Source of the DNA: Rhabdornis inornatus
Lineage: Eukaryota; Chordata; Aves; Passeriformes; Rhabdornithidae
Length of the DNA: 64,000 bases
Assembly (NCBI GenBank): GCA_013397075.1
Contig: VWZS01010871.1
Span: 339,363-403,362, forward strand
Direction of reading: 5' to 3'
A program made the position numbers and the translations under genes. The notes beneath the pieces were generated by a model. It did no database searches and had not been told where the DNA came from. It saw only the letters and a list, made by a program, of their open reading frames with translations. Below are positions 12,449 through 26,180 of this stretch, in pieces. Numbering within the stretch: position 1 is the first letter of the stretch; the number at the start of each line of letters is the position of its first letter.

Positions 12449-15400
12449 GTAAGTAAAGTGCTTTAAGACTTTTAGGTTTTAAAGTCTTTACAGTTTATAT
12501 TACAGTTATGCATCTGGTTAACCATTACATTAAAGATTTGGTTAGACAGACATGGGCGCTGAGACAAAAAGACATCAAACCAATAGTTCATTGTGGGTCG
12601 TAATCACTGCCAAATACTTTTTAGACCTCAGAAACTAATTTTTTAAAAGAAAGTCCTTTAATTAGTCCACAGCTGCATGCAGAATAAGGGCTCCATGGTA
12701 CCACTCTTAATACATATACAGCAGCCTGTAAGAAGCAGTCCCTGCCCTGGGGGGCTGGCAATCTTCAACACAAATTCAACACAAAGACATGGCAGACTGG
12801 TCGTGATCTAGACTTGATCTAGAAGAAGAAACATTGGTGGCTCTGTTTCAATTTTTCCTCTACATTTGGGTAGTTGCCTTGACATATGCCTGCTACTCAT
12901 GTTGCATATCCTTCTTCAGAAATTTTCATAGTTTTGCCTATCCCTCTCTACATGCTTTGGTCTTGCAAGCTCTCTGTTTTAATCTGTTCATTTTATTCCT
13001 CTTTCTTATTTCACACAACCAGTGTTTGCTTGAAGCCATATAAGGAAATCATCCCCAATGAATGCTTTTCCTCTCTTCATCATTTTCTGCCTTCCATATA
13101 TCTTTACCCTCTTTCCACAGCAAGTTCTTTTACAATCTGTAAACTCCTTTCAGATCTGTGTGTCTGATTTGCTTGCAAAGAGATTCTCATTCTTTTCTAA
13201 ATTTCAGGGTATATTTATTTTATTATTTCATTTCACAGTCTGCTTTGAAACTCAATTGTCAGGCTTAGATAGGCAATCAGCTTCCCTAATGAACACATTA
13301 CTGCATACCATGAAAATTTGTCAAGCCCTACAATTTCAGACCTATCTTTTCTCCTTTTAGTGGTAGGGATCTGAAACTTTTAGCAAAAAAGTTCTTGTCA
13401 CATTCCTGTCAGAACCTCAGCAAAGGTTCTGCAGTTGTGATATCCTGAGTGTTAATACATCCCTGCACCTTCGAAAGCATTTTTTTCCTTACATTTAACA
13501 ACAATTTTAAGATTTTATTTTCACAATGGAGACATTCTATTTATGTTTTTAGTTTTGTGTGGTTTCCTTTACCATTCATCTGCATACATTTGCAATGGCT
13601 TTTAGCCTGCAGCTCTGGATTGCATTTCTGCATGCACAAAAACTGCACTGAAACAGTCCTCAGTGGGGAAAATATCATAGGTATTTATTAGCATTGAATA
13701 AATCATTTTGAGTATGGTTTTATTGTGTCACTGTTCGAAGACTGGGTCATACTCCTGTTTCATCCATTTCCTCTCAGATTTCCAAAAAGAGGTCTTTAGG
13801 AGTTTCAGGTGGTTTTTATTGTTTAAAAGCAGTAATTTAATGACAAGGGGTATTCTACACTGCCTGTATGCAACCATATCTAGATCAATTTCATTTGGCC
13901 ATGTTGCCCTGTACCCTGCTGTTTCGCTTCAAGGGCAAGGAAATTCCATGGATTGTAATTGCAAAATAGCAAACCAGTTTCGTTCTTGAGGCAGTTCCTT
14001 CAACTTCACTGGAGTTTGAATTTGAGCCTTGTTATTATTCAAACCTAGGAAAATCTTCTGAGATATTTTTTCTAACAAAAAATAAACACAGAATGGGCTA
14101 TCCAGTCAATTAGATTCTTTCCATCCTACCATTCTGTCCATTGACTCTTTCCATTCTACCACCCACCCAATCAACTTTAATCCTGCTAAGTCTTTCATCA
14201 TTTATTATGTTGAAGTGTTGGCTCTACATTCTCTGGATGTCCCGTATAAGAACTTTGAGTATATAAATTGCTATGTGTAAGATCCCTTGTCTGTGCTACT
14301 GTTAGGCACCAGTACCTCCTGAGACTCAAAAGGCATTGAAATAAACATGTATTTGGAAATCTAGGTATATGAGGATTTGTTGGAAAACAGGATATGTGCA
14401 AAAGAACAGAGTGAAATGCAAAGGAAAGGAGTGATAAGTAAGCTCTGGGTAAACATTTTGTTTACAGGAGTTAAAGACAACAAGGTGAAAAATTACGTTA
14501 GAAACCTGGATAAAGTCATGCGTGGGTTTGCCAGAATTTGAGAAAAATGGGAGTTAAAACTTCATTAAATACTGATTTCATGCCTTGGGAAGTTAACAAA
14601 AATGCAAATATAAAATATTAACACAGAAATGGAAGTCTAAAACTGCAGATGAGAACTGGTTTGGAAATTAAAAGCTGTATCAAATATTTTAAAATTCATA
14701 AACTGAGCTGCAAGGAGAGAAATAGAACTTCCAGATTATCATACATGCTATACACTGTCTTCCACCAAGTGATTTGTGCAATGCTTCCACCATCATTTCA
14801 GTCATGTGAAATTATTAACTTACTGTCTGGAATCATCTACTATGGGTTTCTTCTACTTAAATTTCAGGGAGGTTGCAGAAGATAAAGATTAGTGTCATAA
14901 CACAGATACCTAGTTTGGAGGTTTTCCTTCTCATTGCAAGGGTCATTGAGCAGTCATTTATGTGCTTTCATAATAAAAGTAGAGTAAACTACCTGTTAAA
15001 AGACCCATGCCCTTCCGAACAGACTCAGCAACATTTTTATCTTATATGCTTCTTTTGCTTCAGAAGTTTTGAGATTCCAGCCAGATTTCTAGGCCCAGTT
15101 CATCATCCAGTTGAAGAGCATGATGTGGATGGTGGCTTACACAGATTGATGCCTACCCTGCTCCCTTACAAATGTTGAAAATATGTGCAGAGTACTGCAG
15201 TCCTCCCCAGTCTTCACATTCATTGTCAGGTGTAATAATTTGTGTGTTATCTGCAGGTCACACACCCGAAGGACAGGATTATCCCCAAAGCAAAGCTAGA
15301 ACACCCATGATCTTGGAAATATTTCTGGGTTTTACAGTAGTGCAAATTGACAATCAGTGATGAGCCACAGACTGTCATGCACATTCTGATGTTCTTGGTT

Positions 15401-16478
15401 CATGGCAGACCACAAAAAAGACTTTACATTATACTGAAGATAAAACACAGTTGATTTCTGAAGTGACACAAATTTACGTTTCTCTGGAAAGTTTTCAGAT
15501 TAGGTCTTAATCTTAAGGATTCTGTCTTTGGGACTTTTTAAATTTTAATTACAGTTTTCCTGAATGTTGGTGATGAAAATACTATAGGAAACATCGCTCT
15601 TTTCACCACAGAAAAAGTCTTTTGTTTGTCCCCTGATAAGAATTTTTGGGTTTTAAAATTATTCATGACCATTTGACCTCTGTCAATTCTGATTACTTCA
15701 TGGTGTTATCTTTTGGAATTAAAGGAACATCCTAAACTCATGTATTTTCATGTATTTATCTATGCTGCAAGTATCAATGAATTTTTTTACACAAGTCCTT
15801 AGACACATTTCCATGAGTCTTCAGCTTTGTAAATGTTACTATTGGCACAAACCAATGTTGTAGGATCCAGTGTTCCTGACTTCCAACACTCCTGCAGGAA
15901 AGGCTTTGGGCCTATCAAGAATATTTGTTTTCACTTCAAGATTGTTATTTCCTGTATTTGAATATAATTCAGTGGGAAACTCTGAGGATCTTACAAATCC
16001 TTGTGGACATTCCCTACAACTTCTCGTATATATTGTATTATTATTGGCGACCAATAATCAGCAGACTTGGCAAAAGACACAAAATATGACTTAAAAATAT
16101 GTCCTTGTTTCAGCACTGAAGAATACTGAACATGTTATAATTGTGTTGCACAGTGAAAGATGAAGCTTTAATGACTTTGACATTTATGCATTAGTTATCG
16201 AGAATTTTTGCAGGAGCATTGGAAGAAGTTTCAGAAACGAGTACTTCTAGGAATATGAACAGGTAGTACTCCCTGTAAAATTTCAGCCTGAAGTAAAGAG
16301 GGCAGAAAGAAAATGTTATTTTAGGGAATCTGATAATACAAATTAACAGGGGAAAGCCTAGGCAATTATTTGAAGTCTGGTTCCCATCCCTCCTTACTTT
16401 TAAGGGATACTGAAAATTACCATGAAGTTAGATCACAAAGTATATTTTTCTATGACCAGAAAAGTACAGTCAATTTAA

Positions 16479-16510
16479 AAAAAAAAAAAATATATATATA
16501 TGTATATATA
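16479..16510. repeat. Poly-A followed by (TA)n microsatellite
   Basis: A run of A followed directly by alternating TATATATATATG and a short pyrimidine-purine run. Simple low-complexity sequence close to the N gap at 16569. Confidence 0.85.
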
Positions 16511-16568
16511 CACTGCTGCACCGTATTTATCGTGTTTTTCTTGATTACTTCCTTATTTGCTCACTTCA

Positions 16569-16576
16569 NNNNNNNN
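16569..16576. other. Assembly gap (8 N)
   Basis: Eight consecutive Ns, 23 bases upstream of the second copy of the 545-bp repeat. Confidence 0.99.
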
Positions 16577-16599
16577 CTTAGAGCCAAAGCCCAAAGTCC

Positions 16600-17144
16600 A
16601 GGGTGGGGTCAGGTTTTTTATTATTTCAGAGGGGATCTCTTCAAGCCTGTGACTAGTACTTGCCAGTGGGTTTAAGGGTTATCTTGGCGTGACAGTGGGC
16701 AGAAAAATCAACCTAGAGGGTTTTGCATGTTCTGGGTGCATTATAGTATCCAAGCTGTGCAAATATACAGCTGACTAGGAGAAGAACCAGATCCAACAGA
16801 TAGACTAATGTCAGGATCATACTCTTTCAAGCAGAGACAGAGAAGTTAATGCTGCAATTGCTTGCAAAGTACTGTGCCACAACATCTGGCTCTCCTAGGA
16901 CTGACACTTGCTCAAAATCAGTCTGAGAAGTAATAAATTATCCCAATGAACACAACTGATCTCATCAGTACAAATTTCTTTCAATGTTCAGTGATATACT
17001 CAAGAGCAAGTGTATATCTTCTTGAAAGTACATTTTCTTGTAATTCCCCTTTGGTCTTCCCATCTCTACCATAAGCCTGTTTTAAATTTTCCTATATTTG
17101 GGAATTATTGCTGTATCAAAATTTGAAGCAGAAATGCAAAATAA
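16600..17144. repeat. 545-bp direct repeat, copy 2
   Basis: Same sequence and orientation as 7036-7580 (constant offset 9564). It lies just after the N gap at 16569-16576. Neither copy overlaps an exon, but the exons at 10331 and 12314 lie between them. Confidence 0.9.
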
Positions 17145-20100
17145 TTTGCAATCTGCACAAAGCCAGCAAAAAGAAAATTCATGAGTAATTACAGCTGAAC
17201 TGGAGTCTATGCTCCCCTTAAGGAAAAAGACAGCTGCAGAAGATGTCCAATAGGATTCAGATAAAATCATGACTATCTGAGAAGTTATTTTGCACAACGT
17301 CATTTTTTTCCTCCTCATTCTCTGCAATAAGCTGGCCATCATGTTTGAAAAGAAGTTCTAATGTTAAAGAATATTTTTAAGCAACTTTATTTGATATTAA
17401 CATTATGTCTAGTGTGATGAGGATAAAGCACCAGGTAAATTCATGGGATACTCTGTCCTTTTAATTGTGTTATCTGTTCCTTTCAATTTTTGTCTCGGCG
17501 AAAAGTCTGCCTTGTCACAGTATTTGTGAGAATTCCCAGGCTGGTACATGACCTTTCTGTAAAGACTAGGATTAAAATTTATATCAATACTCTGGCATTA
17601 TCTTTTCATTTAATTTCCTATCAGACACTATCACATTGATTACATCCTAAATATTGTATAAGTTTCATAGAATGTTGCAGCATCTTCCTTCTACATCAAA
17701 GTACAACAGACTATGTCAGACTACGCTGTAGTATTGGATTGAAATGTGAGGCTTTTCGTTTGCATATACACACTGCATTTTTTTGGGTTAAAAATTACAT
17801 GGTGATACCTCTGAATGGTTTAACATTTTGGCTACACTAAAACAGGGTTTGTTTTTCAGGCAATCAGACACTAGTCCAGCCACTGCCAAGCTCTGAAAAC
17901 AGGGTCAAAGGAGTGATGTCCTCTAGGCAATCTGCTGCTTTGACTTTTTTCCTGCCTCCTGTTCTGTCCCATGAATGATCTAATCTGATCTACAGTAGTG
18001 GTTGAAAATGCTTCCATATAAAGCAATATCACCAGCCTCTGAGGCAACATCTGCTGAATTTTGTGTTTAAGAGTTGTAGCCCTTGAACTTTTGTCTCTAA
18101 GCTTTACCTGAATCACTGACTTAGATTTTTTTCTAATGAAAGTAATGCAGAGCTCCACTGAGATAAACCTTGGTGAGTAAATAGGAGTATCAGATTTGCT
18201 GCAGGTGTCCTGATATGGAAACCTCTCATTCTGCCAGCTCCCTTCATGTAAAAGATCCTTTAGACTCTTGCAAAACTTGAGACTCGTTCTAGAGTAAGTG
18301 TTAAGAGAGTTTGAAACACTATGGGATTTCCAACATGTTGACTAAAAGACTTCCTGATTACAAGTTTTGAAGTAACCTCTCCCTCTATGATAGTCCTCAA
18401 ATCTCTCAGAAGGACAGAAGTTACAGCCTCTCTGGAGCCTTTCCCAAACCTGTCTGCCCTCTACTTGAGATGCTGTTTCAACATGTAGCAAGTTTATATT
18501 GGGTTATGAAATACAGAACAATTTCTACAGCAGCACGGACATTTGAAACTTGGTAACTGCATTATGTGCCAGCTCTTGCTCTCTCTCTCCTTGTGCTGTA
18601 CTGTTGTTCAGTGCTTGTTCCATGAGTCTCATCTGACTGTCATTTTTCTCCCATAAATGGACAGTTAACCTGGAGCTGTGGCAGTGGTGGATAGAAGTTT
18701 ACAGTTCAACTCCTTTTCCATTTTTGTCATGAACTTAATAAACCTATTAGAGTTAGCTTAGGTGGTCATTTGAGTATACTGTATTGATTACTGTAGGCTT
18801 TGATTTTTGATTTGCTGTTGCTGGTTGTATTCAGAACAGTCCTTACTAATACATTATTCTCAGTGTGTAGGATTTCTGTTGTCAGACTGTTTTAGGAAAC
18901 AGCATTAACTACCAGAGCTTGAAAATTCCCTTGCTTTTTAATGGGCCCACCATGTGTCTGCATACTTGGGAACATTTTTTACAACCACTGTGGGGCTGGG
19001 AATGAGCCTGACTCAATTTGTTTGAATACCATGTATATTTGCAACACTATGTAAGTGATATCTAATAACAACAACATGTGTGGTGTTGGGTAACCAGTTT
19101 AGGTGTTTTGAGAACTGTTAAAAAGCATGTCATGTGTTTAGCACAGTATGTTTCAACCACACCTTTGCAGCCATAGTTATTTAAAATGCCTTCCCTTTTT
19201 TTTTAAGTGCTACCGTTATCAACTGAATTGGCTTATTTCAAGAATTCCTAAATCTATGGTTTCCCTTGTCTAGTATAAATTCATGTTATTTGCATTGCCT
19301 TAAAAAATTATAAGTAAAAGTTGTATTTGTACAAACATTAATTCTTCCTTTTGTTTGGTTTTTTTTTATTCAATTGCTTTTTATAAATATTATTTTATTC
19401 AGTGTGTGAAAGCAATGAGAATTTGTATCTATTCAGACTGATTTGTGGCTTCTCCACAGTTTGTTCTAAGCATTTTGTTCCTCTCTTCATCCTTAATCTG
19501 GTTTCTATTTTGAAAGCATATTTTATTTCCTTGAATGTAGAGTTTAGAGTGGAAATACTGTAACGCTTCGAGTCCCGTAGGAGCATTACATTTATTGCTT
19601 TAACACCATGTATTGTGGTCCACAACTCTTTTCTCTTAGAGTTCAGCAAAATAATACAGAAATACAAAATCAAAGAAACTACCTGATCTTGACCTGAAGT
19701 CTTAATCTTTAATAAATATTAGAAACACTTTCTGGGGCTAATCATGTCAACAGTAAATTAGAGAGTTATTTGTTAGACAAATATGAAGACATGAAAATAA
19801 TCTATAATTTAAGAATATCTATTTTAAAGTCAGTGCTGTATTTTTTTGTATATATTTTCAAATTTATTTCGTACTTGTAAAATTCAATTGACATTTTTAC
19901 TATTGTTTTCCATACAGTATGAGGCTGCCAGAAAGAAAATGAATCCTAAAATCAACGGCCTATGCACTTGTTTTTATCAGGTCTGAAAGTGCAAAAGTGG
20001 TGGATGCTTTGTATTTTGTTCTCCTAATACTAGGATGTTAGTCCAGAGCCTTTCTGCAGCTACAGTCATTCAGAAACTGTTGAAAAGGTATAATGGAGAG

Positions 20101-23100
20101 CTGAATTTGGCCTGCAGTGTGCATTTATTCTTTCCTCTTGTGAAACTGTTAGAGTTGTTGTGTAACATCAGTCTTCCCTTTCCAAATACTCCCTAGTTAT
20201 CCTTGAAATATTAACATTTTCCCTACTAGAAGATGTCATTTTTATTAGATTTTTGTTTCTGTCTCCAGCTTTTGCACATCAGTGGCTCATCCTGGTTTTA
20301 AATGAATTCAGAGTCCCAGTAACCTCTGGAAGGGAAGATGAAGGCAATATTTTCTTTCTCTACTTAAGAAGGACTGAAGGAGAAAGGCCCTCTCATGCCA
20401 GAATTTTGACTGCTCAAAACAGTCCCAAAAATGTGTTCCCTGATCATCTTCTCGAGGGTTTCAATACCTAAAAGCTCTGCAAGAGTTGTGCTGTCTGGAA
20501 AGAAAGCCAGTTGTTCCTTCTTTGTTATTATCAAGATAGGTTTTGAGCTTGGAAAGGATACAAGAGCCAATGTCCACAGGAGTTGGGGAAATAGAGATTA
20601 AGTATTAGTAATCTGCATTAAATGGTATTAAAGTTATTCCTGGAAGATGAGAAAGAGATATTAATCCAACATGTGATTTTATTGTAGTTCTCACTAACTA
20701 TGCATAAAATATCCCACAGCCTATGCATCCATACACATGGGAAATGTATAGGAATATATATTGTGAAATGTGATTGATAGGTATTACTGGTAAAGTTTTA
20801 CTGTTAAGTAATAATTACTCACTGGTAGTTCATATCTAGACAATAGCTTTGGGAAGTTTTCCCCCATATTATTGATTACTGGCAGTTCCTTTAGCTAGTA
20901 TTTTATACATACACTTTGGAAAAAGAAATATCACATTAAACTATTAAAACAGTCAGTACTAGGAAGACGATATTGTTTTTCCTGACAATATTTTTTTTAA
21001 AGAAAACCAGCATGAACCAGGACCATCTGCATGCTAAATTTAGGTTCAGCTCCTCTGTGTGTAGCATCAAGCTGATCTTTCTGCTGTCTGCATTTATGCT
21101 CTGCAGCCTGTTTGCAAATGCAAACAATAAAATTGGGCTCACAGCATGCCTTTTTTAGTTGTCCTGGCTATATGCTGACCTGTGGAAATTACTACACTTA
21201 TCTCAAAAGACAAGTAAACTACAAAAAAATTGGAGTAATCTAGGCAAAAGCCATAGAACCAGTTTTAAAGTTTGTCCATTTCCTCTATATTCCTTTGTCT
21301 TCTATTGTTGTTAACTAAGGCAGTCTTTAAACTATGAGGTTAAAACCTTTCATGTCACTCATTTACTTCAGAATGAGTATCTTGGACACTGCAGGAGTTA
21401 TTTTTCACCATAACAGTGGAGAAAAATATGAAACAGCAGGAATAAATAGAGAGCTTACAAAATTAGGGGAAAGGACCGAGAAGCAGAGAATTTTGTGTCT
21501 TTGTTGTCAGGAAGGGAGTGCTGGGTAGAGATAACTGCCAAGGATAAAACTGCATTAGATCTAGCCAAAGAAATTAAATCAAATACCAGACTCTTCACCC
21601 TTATACGTGAAAAAAGGGAAGAGGTGAAACCACTGGGGGCAGTTTGCACTCTGTCATTCTGCTTTCCCCACTCACCCCCTTTTTCCTTATTTTTAAACAT
21701 TTATCTGCATTTACAAGTTCATTTCCAGTGCAACTTTGTCATTGTGACTGCAAAATCTACTGTGTGTGTGTCAGTCTTTTGCCACAGAGCCCTTGCTCTC
21801 TGAAATACCAGTTTCACAAAGTGAATTAGTTCCAAAGAGCAGTTGTATCCAGCCTACACCCTTCCCCACTGTGGATACCGGCAGGATTTGGCAGCAACAA
21901 GACTCATGTGCAGCTGCATCAGTGAGAGCCCCAGTATTTATCCTCCTGAGTGGCAGAGAGTTTCTCCCCAGTGCCTGGATTCACTCCTCAGCATGAAAAT
22001 GGCTGGGGCATACCACAGGTCATCACTGGCCTTTTCCATCTTGAGTGAGATCTTCTGCTTTATAAGCAAGAGAACTTCAGTTCTGCTGGGCAAGACAGTA
22101 TCTTCTGTCATAGGAATAGTGTAGCTGGAGGTCACCTAGTGTTAGTTTACGGGTATATCCAAATTCAAAAGGGTCACAGGGGGTTCCTAAATGAAGTACC
22201 GAGTTCCTAAAGTCTCAAGGATTTGGCCTTAATGATGTTTGAAAATCAAACTCTTCGACCTTCCTGAGCAGATTAATGACAATGGTATTTTGTTGTAGGA
22301 ACTGTACTTGCCTGATATATGTTAGTTAAGGTTCTCCTCAGGTGGACAAACAAGAACGGAATGGAGAGTAATAACAAAAATGTCATGTTTTAGCACCTGT
22401 TAATTGTGTAGTGCAGCTACAGAGACTTCATGTTCTCATCTTAATTTGTCTCAGTGAATAATAGTAATCAAATTACACGGACATGGCAGTGAAGAAATAT
22501 CAGCTGATGGATTATACCTTCATCTTAGAAGAGTCTTCTCTTTTTGGTATTTAAATTCATACTCTTTCCTTTTTTATCCCATTCCTTTTGAACAGTGTTC
22601 GTGTGAAAATTGATAAATATACGTTGTGTTTGTTTGTGCAGGACAGCTCTTGCAGAAGGGATTTTGTATACAATATTCATGCACATACATATTAATATAA
22701 ACAAAACAATATAAAGCTTCAGCATAACCAACTAACCACCAGAATAGACTGCATTTGCAGAAACTTAGAGACCTTTCACGTCTCAGTGGCATGCACAGCA
22801 GTGCAGGACACGGCTAAACCACAAGCAGTCCTAGTGATATATGCCATCCCTCACATACACCATTTCTGCCTCCCCACCCCTGCAATTGGTGGGGATGGGT
22901 TATACCACGGAAATCGCCTAGTTCCTTACTTTTTCCCCAGGAAATAGGCAAGACATTAGCTGTCTTACAAATTTCCTGCAATTCCTCATGAAACTGGCAA
23001 AGTGTTCAGCTGATATGAGAACAGTAAAAAGTGTCTACTAGGTATACTTCCTTCAGGTCAGCAGGCAAAGAACTCACTGAGAATCTAAATCTCATCATCT

Positions 23101-23208
23101 GTGCTGGTGATCATAGACCTCACACAATGCTTTAGAACATCAGGGTTTTTTCAGTTGCTGTTTTTCGTTGGTTATTACTTAGAGAATTGCCCATTGGTGT
23201 GACAAAAA

Positions 23209-23234
23209 ACAACAACTACAACAACAACAACAAA
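23209..23234. repeat. (AAC)n microsatellite
   Basis: Short run of about seven imperfect AAC units within an intron; simple repeat. Confidence 0.85.
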
Positions 23235-23789
23235 ACACACCAAGAAAACCCACAACGCAACCAACCCTGTAAAGGTTCCATTTTATCTCTTTGGTTTTTC
23301 AACAGACTTTTTTGTGTAACAAAAATTCCTGACTTTTAATATAACACAAACAATAAATAACATTTTAAAATGTTTTAAAAAGAAAGAGAGAGACGAAGGT
23401 GATCCTGTGGCTTATGTATGAAATCTGGAGACTAACTTGTGTTCGTATTGCATGTTCAAGCATGGTCTTTGAGTTTGTGCCAGGTTTATAACCTCCCTGT
23501 CCCAATTTCTTCAACACCAAAATGAGGATAATCAAAATAGTGGGAACCTTAGAAGGTCTGATGTAAATAATTCCAAACTGATCAGAGATTTTCCATATTG
23601 TGGATTATCTGGCTTTTGAATTTTATTCTGGATGATGAGAAGGTACTTCTTATTACAGAAATACTTGTTATCAATATGAGAAAATGAGGAGAAAAATTGG
23701 ATTAAATTGACTGTTTCCCCTAACACCACTTCAAGGTATGTACCCAAGTTTAGTACTTAGCAGCTTTATCTCATGTACCTGTTTTTTAG

Positions 23790-23990
23790 GTTGTGCTGTT
23801 GATGGGCATCCAACCCCGAACATCACCTGGCTTTACTCTGGTGAGCCTCTCAGTCTGCAACATCAACTCCTGGCAGCAGGACAGATTCTTCAGATACTCA
23901 ATGTCAGTGATTTCACTGATGGTGAATTCAGCTGCCTTGCTCAGAATGAGGCTGGCTCGCTCACACAAGTTATGTTTCTAGCTATACAAG
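23790..23990 (+). CDS. ADAMTSL1: ADAMTS-like exon: body of third Ig domain
   Basis: Acceptor CTGTTTTTTAG, donor GTAACT at 23991; 201 nt, phase 1 in and out. It encodes G-C-A-V-D-G-H-P-T-P-N-I-T-W, with the B-strand cysteine, the typical G-x-P-x-P-x-I-x-W Ig signature and an N-I-T sequon. Then come A-A-G-Q-I-L-Q-I-L-N-V-S (second sequon) and D-G-E-F-S-C-L-A-Q-N-E-A-G with the F-strand cysteine. It ends in a G strand just before the first TSR. All key Ig residues are intact. Confidence 0.95.
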
Positions 23991-24997
23991 GTAACTCTTC
24001 CGTTTCAGTCATTTCACCTGGGAAAGCTCTTGCCATGGATTTCCCTGCACTGCCTTTCTCATCCTGAGTTTTTCCCCTCTGAAACTATCACCATGCATAC
24101 CAGGAAAAAGATGTCTTAATGATTTATTGCCATGGATATAGATTTGCAGGACTGCTAGATACCTTAAAATGTATTAGGTTTTGCTTTACCAAAACGACAC
24201 CAGATATTTCTGCCCTGCTGAGCATAAAACACACCCTCCAGATTCAAGCTATGCTTATGTTTAGCCTGGGCAATTTTCTTGTCCAGAAATTCAAGACAGA
24301 GCCAGCAGAAATTAAACCCCTTAAACCAGAAGCCCCTCTATTAATACATGAAGGTCAGTGTCTTATAGTCTCTTTTTCCTTGAAAACTCTTCACTTGTAA
24401 AATTGCTAGAACTGTTATTGTTAGAGATCTCCTAGAAATAAGACAAAGGTGATAAAGCCACAGAACACTGTGGTGCAGCTGGGTTGAAACAGAATATGCA
24501 GCTTTCATTGCTCCAATTGTCAGTGATGGAGAGGTGAAGAAGTTAACTTTTCCTTCAATTTTGCTATAAAGTTTTGAATGTGTTGCAACTCCTACATTTA
24601 TCTTCAGGACAGATGATCTGTGTGAACTGTCTGGTAAAAGACACAGTGTTTCAAGATCACAGAGTCATAGATACTGCCTGGAACTACAGCTAAGCATACC
24701 TTCATTAAATAACACACGTCTAAAAATATAGATGCTCGTGGGCATCTGGCTTCACTCAACTGCTATACCATGTTATTAACTCTCCATGCCTGATGCTTCT
24801 AAGCACCAAAAAAATGTGTTTGTTACACCAAATGCAGTCAGGGGTTTGAATCAGGGGCCTTGCAGGGGTAGGTAGCTCCTTTTCACTGAATCCCTGTGTT
24901 TCATCCTGGAGAGAACATCTTCAACTCTTCCCCTTCTAACTGAACTCCTGCTGCCAGTTTTTCGGTGTTAACACACCTCTCCCACACTTCCTGGCAG
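23991..24997. other. Intron, unique sequence
   Basis: 1.0 kb between the last Ig exon and the first TSR exon; no additional feature seen. Confidence 0.7.
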
Positions 24998-25178
24998 AGT
25001 ACCGGTGGTCGGTGGACAAACTGATGGCTTGCTCGGCTTCCTGCGGGCACAGAGGGCTGCAGCTGCCCCAGCTGAGGTGTGTCCTGGATGGCGCCCAGGT
25101 CAACACATCCCACTGCGCTGAGACACCCAAGCCACCTCTGCAGCCCGTGGCATGCAACAGAAGAGACTGCCCTTCACG
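24998..25178 (+). CDS. ADAMTSL1: ADAMTS-like exon: thrombospondin type 1 repeat (TSR a)
   Basis: Acceptor TTCCTGGCAG; 181 nt, phase 1 in and phase 2 out. It encodes E-Y-R-W-S-V-D-K-L, then C-S-A-S-C-G-H-R-G with the CxxS/TCG O-fucosylation motif. Further cysteines follow at L-R-C-V, S-H-C-A, A-C-N-R-R-D-C, giving the six-cysteine TSR pattern, and it ends P-S-R. N-T-S is a sequon. The donor must be CG|GTTCGT at 25179, because that end joins G|TGG at 28054 to make Arg-Trp in frame. It is a GT donor but a weak one. The exon is clearly more GC-rich than the introns around it. Confidence 0.94.
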
Positions 25179-25561
25179 GTTCGTCTGCCTCATGTAAAAA
25201 TATCTCACATGCATTTATAAGGTGTGATGGAAGAGTTCTTGGTGCGGGACATCATGCCACTGCAGCTTGTCTGGTGCCTGCTTGGAAAAGACATGGCTAA
25301 AAGGGACTTTTTGAGTGCTTAATCCAGACAGTGGGGATTTTGTAGCAGTATTTGTGGAAAACTTTGTCAGTACAAGGTAGAAAGGGAATTCACAGCTTGC
25401 NGCATGAAAATTTTGTCACCCATGAAGGGATAATTTCTTTTTTGTGTTACACATGGCTTCATAGCAGTTTAACAATATAACAGACAAGAAGCTTAGTTTT
25501 GCAGCTATTTTGTGATTTTATTCTGAGTTTTTTGTTGCCTGAACATCAATATGGGCAGGAC

Positions 25562-25593
25562 TGTAGCTGTAGCTGCAGCTGCAGCTGCAGCTG
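25562..25593. repeat. Short (GCTGCA/GCTGTA)n tandem repeat
   Basis: Five to six hexamer units of GTAGCT then GCAGCT in a row; simple tandem repeat within an intron. Confidence 0.8.
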
Positions 25594-25799
25594 AAAGAAT
25601 TGCCTTAGCAGGGTGGAAATATCTTTTGTAAAATGGCCACATCTTATCAGATCTAGTGGGCATGAAGGGGGTTGAGTTCTGCCTCTTTTTTGCTATCTTG
25701 TGGTTGCCTTGGAATTGTAAATCACTGCCCTACTAGTCCCCTGGTTTTCACTTATTGCTAAACACAAATGAGCCAGGACAGCTTGAAAAACTTCTGGCT

Positions 25800-26180
25800 A
25801 TACCTAGGTCTTCCTGTGGCACATCTCAAGTACTGTGTCCAATTTTTGACCCCTCACTACAAGAAAGAAGAAGGACAGAGAAGCTGCTGAAGGGTCTGGA
25901 GCACAAGTCCCATGAGAAGTGCCTGAGGGGGCTGAGGCTGTTTACCTTGGAGAAAATGGGGCCCAGGAGAACTTATCACTCTTTACAATTGCCTGAAAGG
26001 AGGCTATAGTAAGGTGAGGGTCAACCTCCTCTTCCAAGTGACAAGACAAAAGGAATCAGCTTCAAGTTGCACCACGAGACGTTTAGATTGGCTATTAGGG
26101 AAAAATTCATTATAGAAAGGATTGTNTTTGACTTGATGATATTAAAGGTCATTTCCAACAAAAATGATTCTCTGACTTCA
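25800..26180 (+). mobile_element. CR1 LINE 3' fragment, sense orientation
   Basis: Carries the diagnostic 3' CR1 order: GTACTGTGTCCA, CCCCTCACTACAAG, GGAGCACAAGTCC, GGCTGTTTACCTTGGAGAA, then the degraded tail with GGTCATTTCCAAC and TGATTCTCTGAC. An N at 26126 falls where some expected sequence is missing, so the copy is deleted or mis-assembled there. The left boundary is approximate. Confidence 0.85.

Larger units (their letters stand above)
12449..23789. other. Large intron (11.3 kb), with assembly gap and second copy of the 545-bp repeat
   Basis: It holds a poly-A and TA-rich microsatellite at about 16479-16510, an 8-N gap at 16569-16576, the repeat copy at 16600-17144, and a short AAC microsatellite near 23209-23234. 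The remainder is AT-rich unique sequence. Open stretches of up to about 100 codons lack domains or splice support. No CR1 or LTR is recognisable here. Confidence 0.65.
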
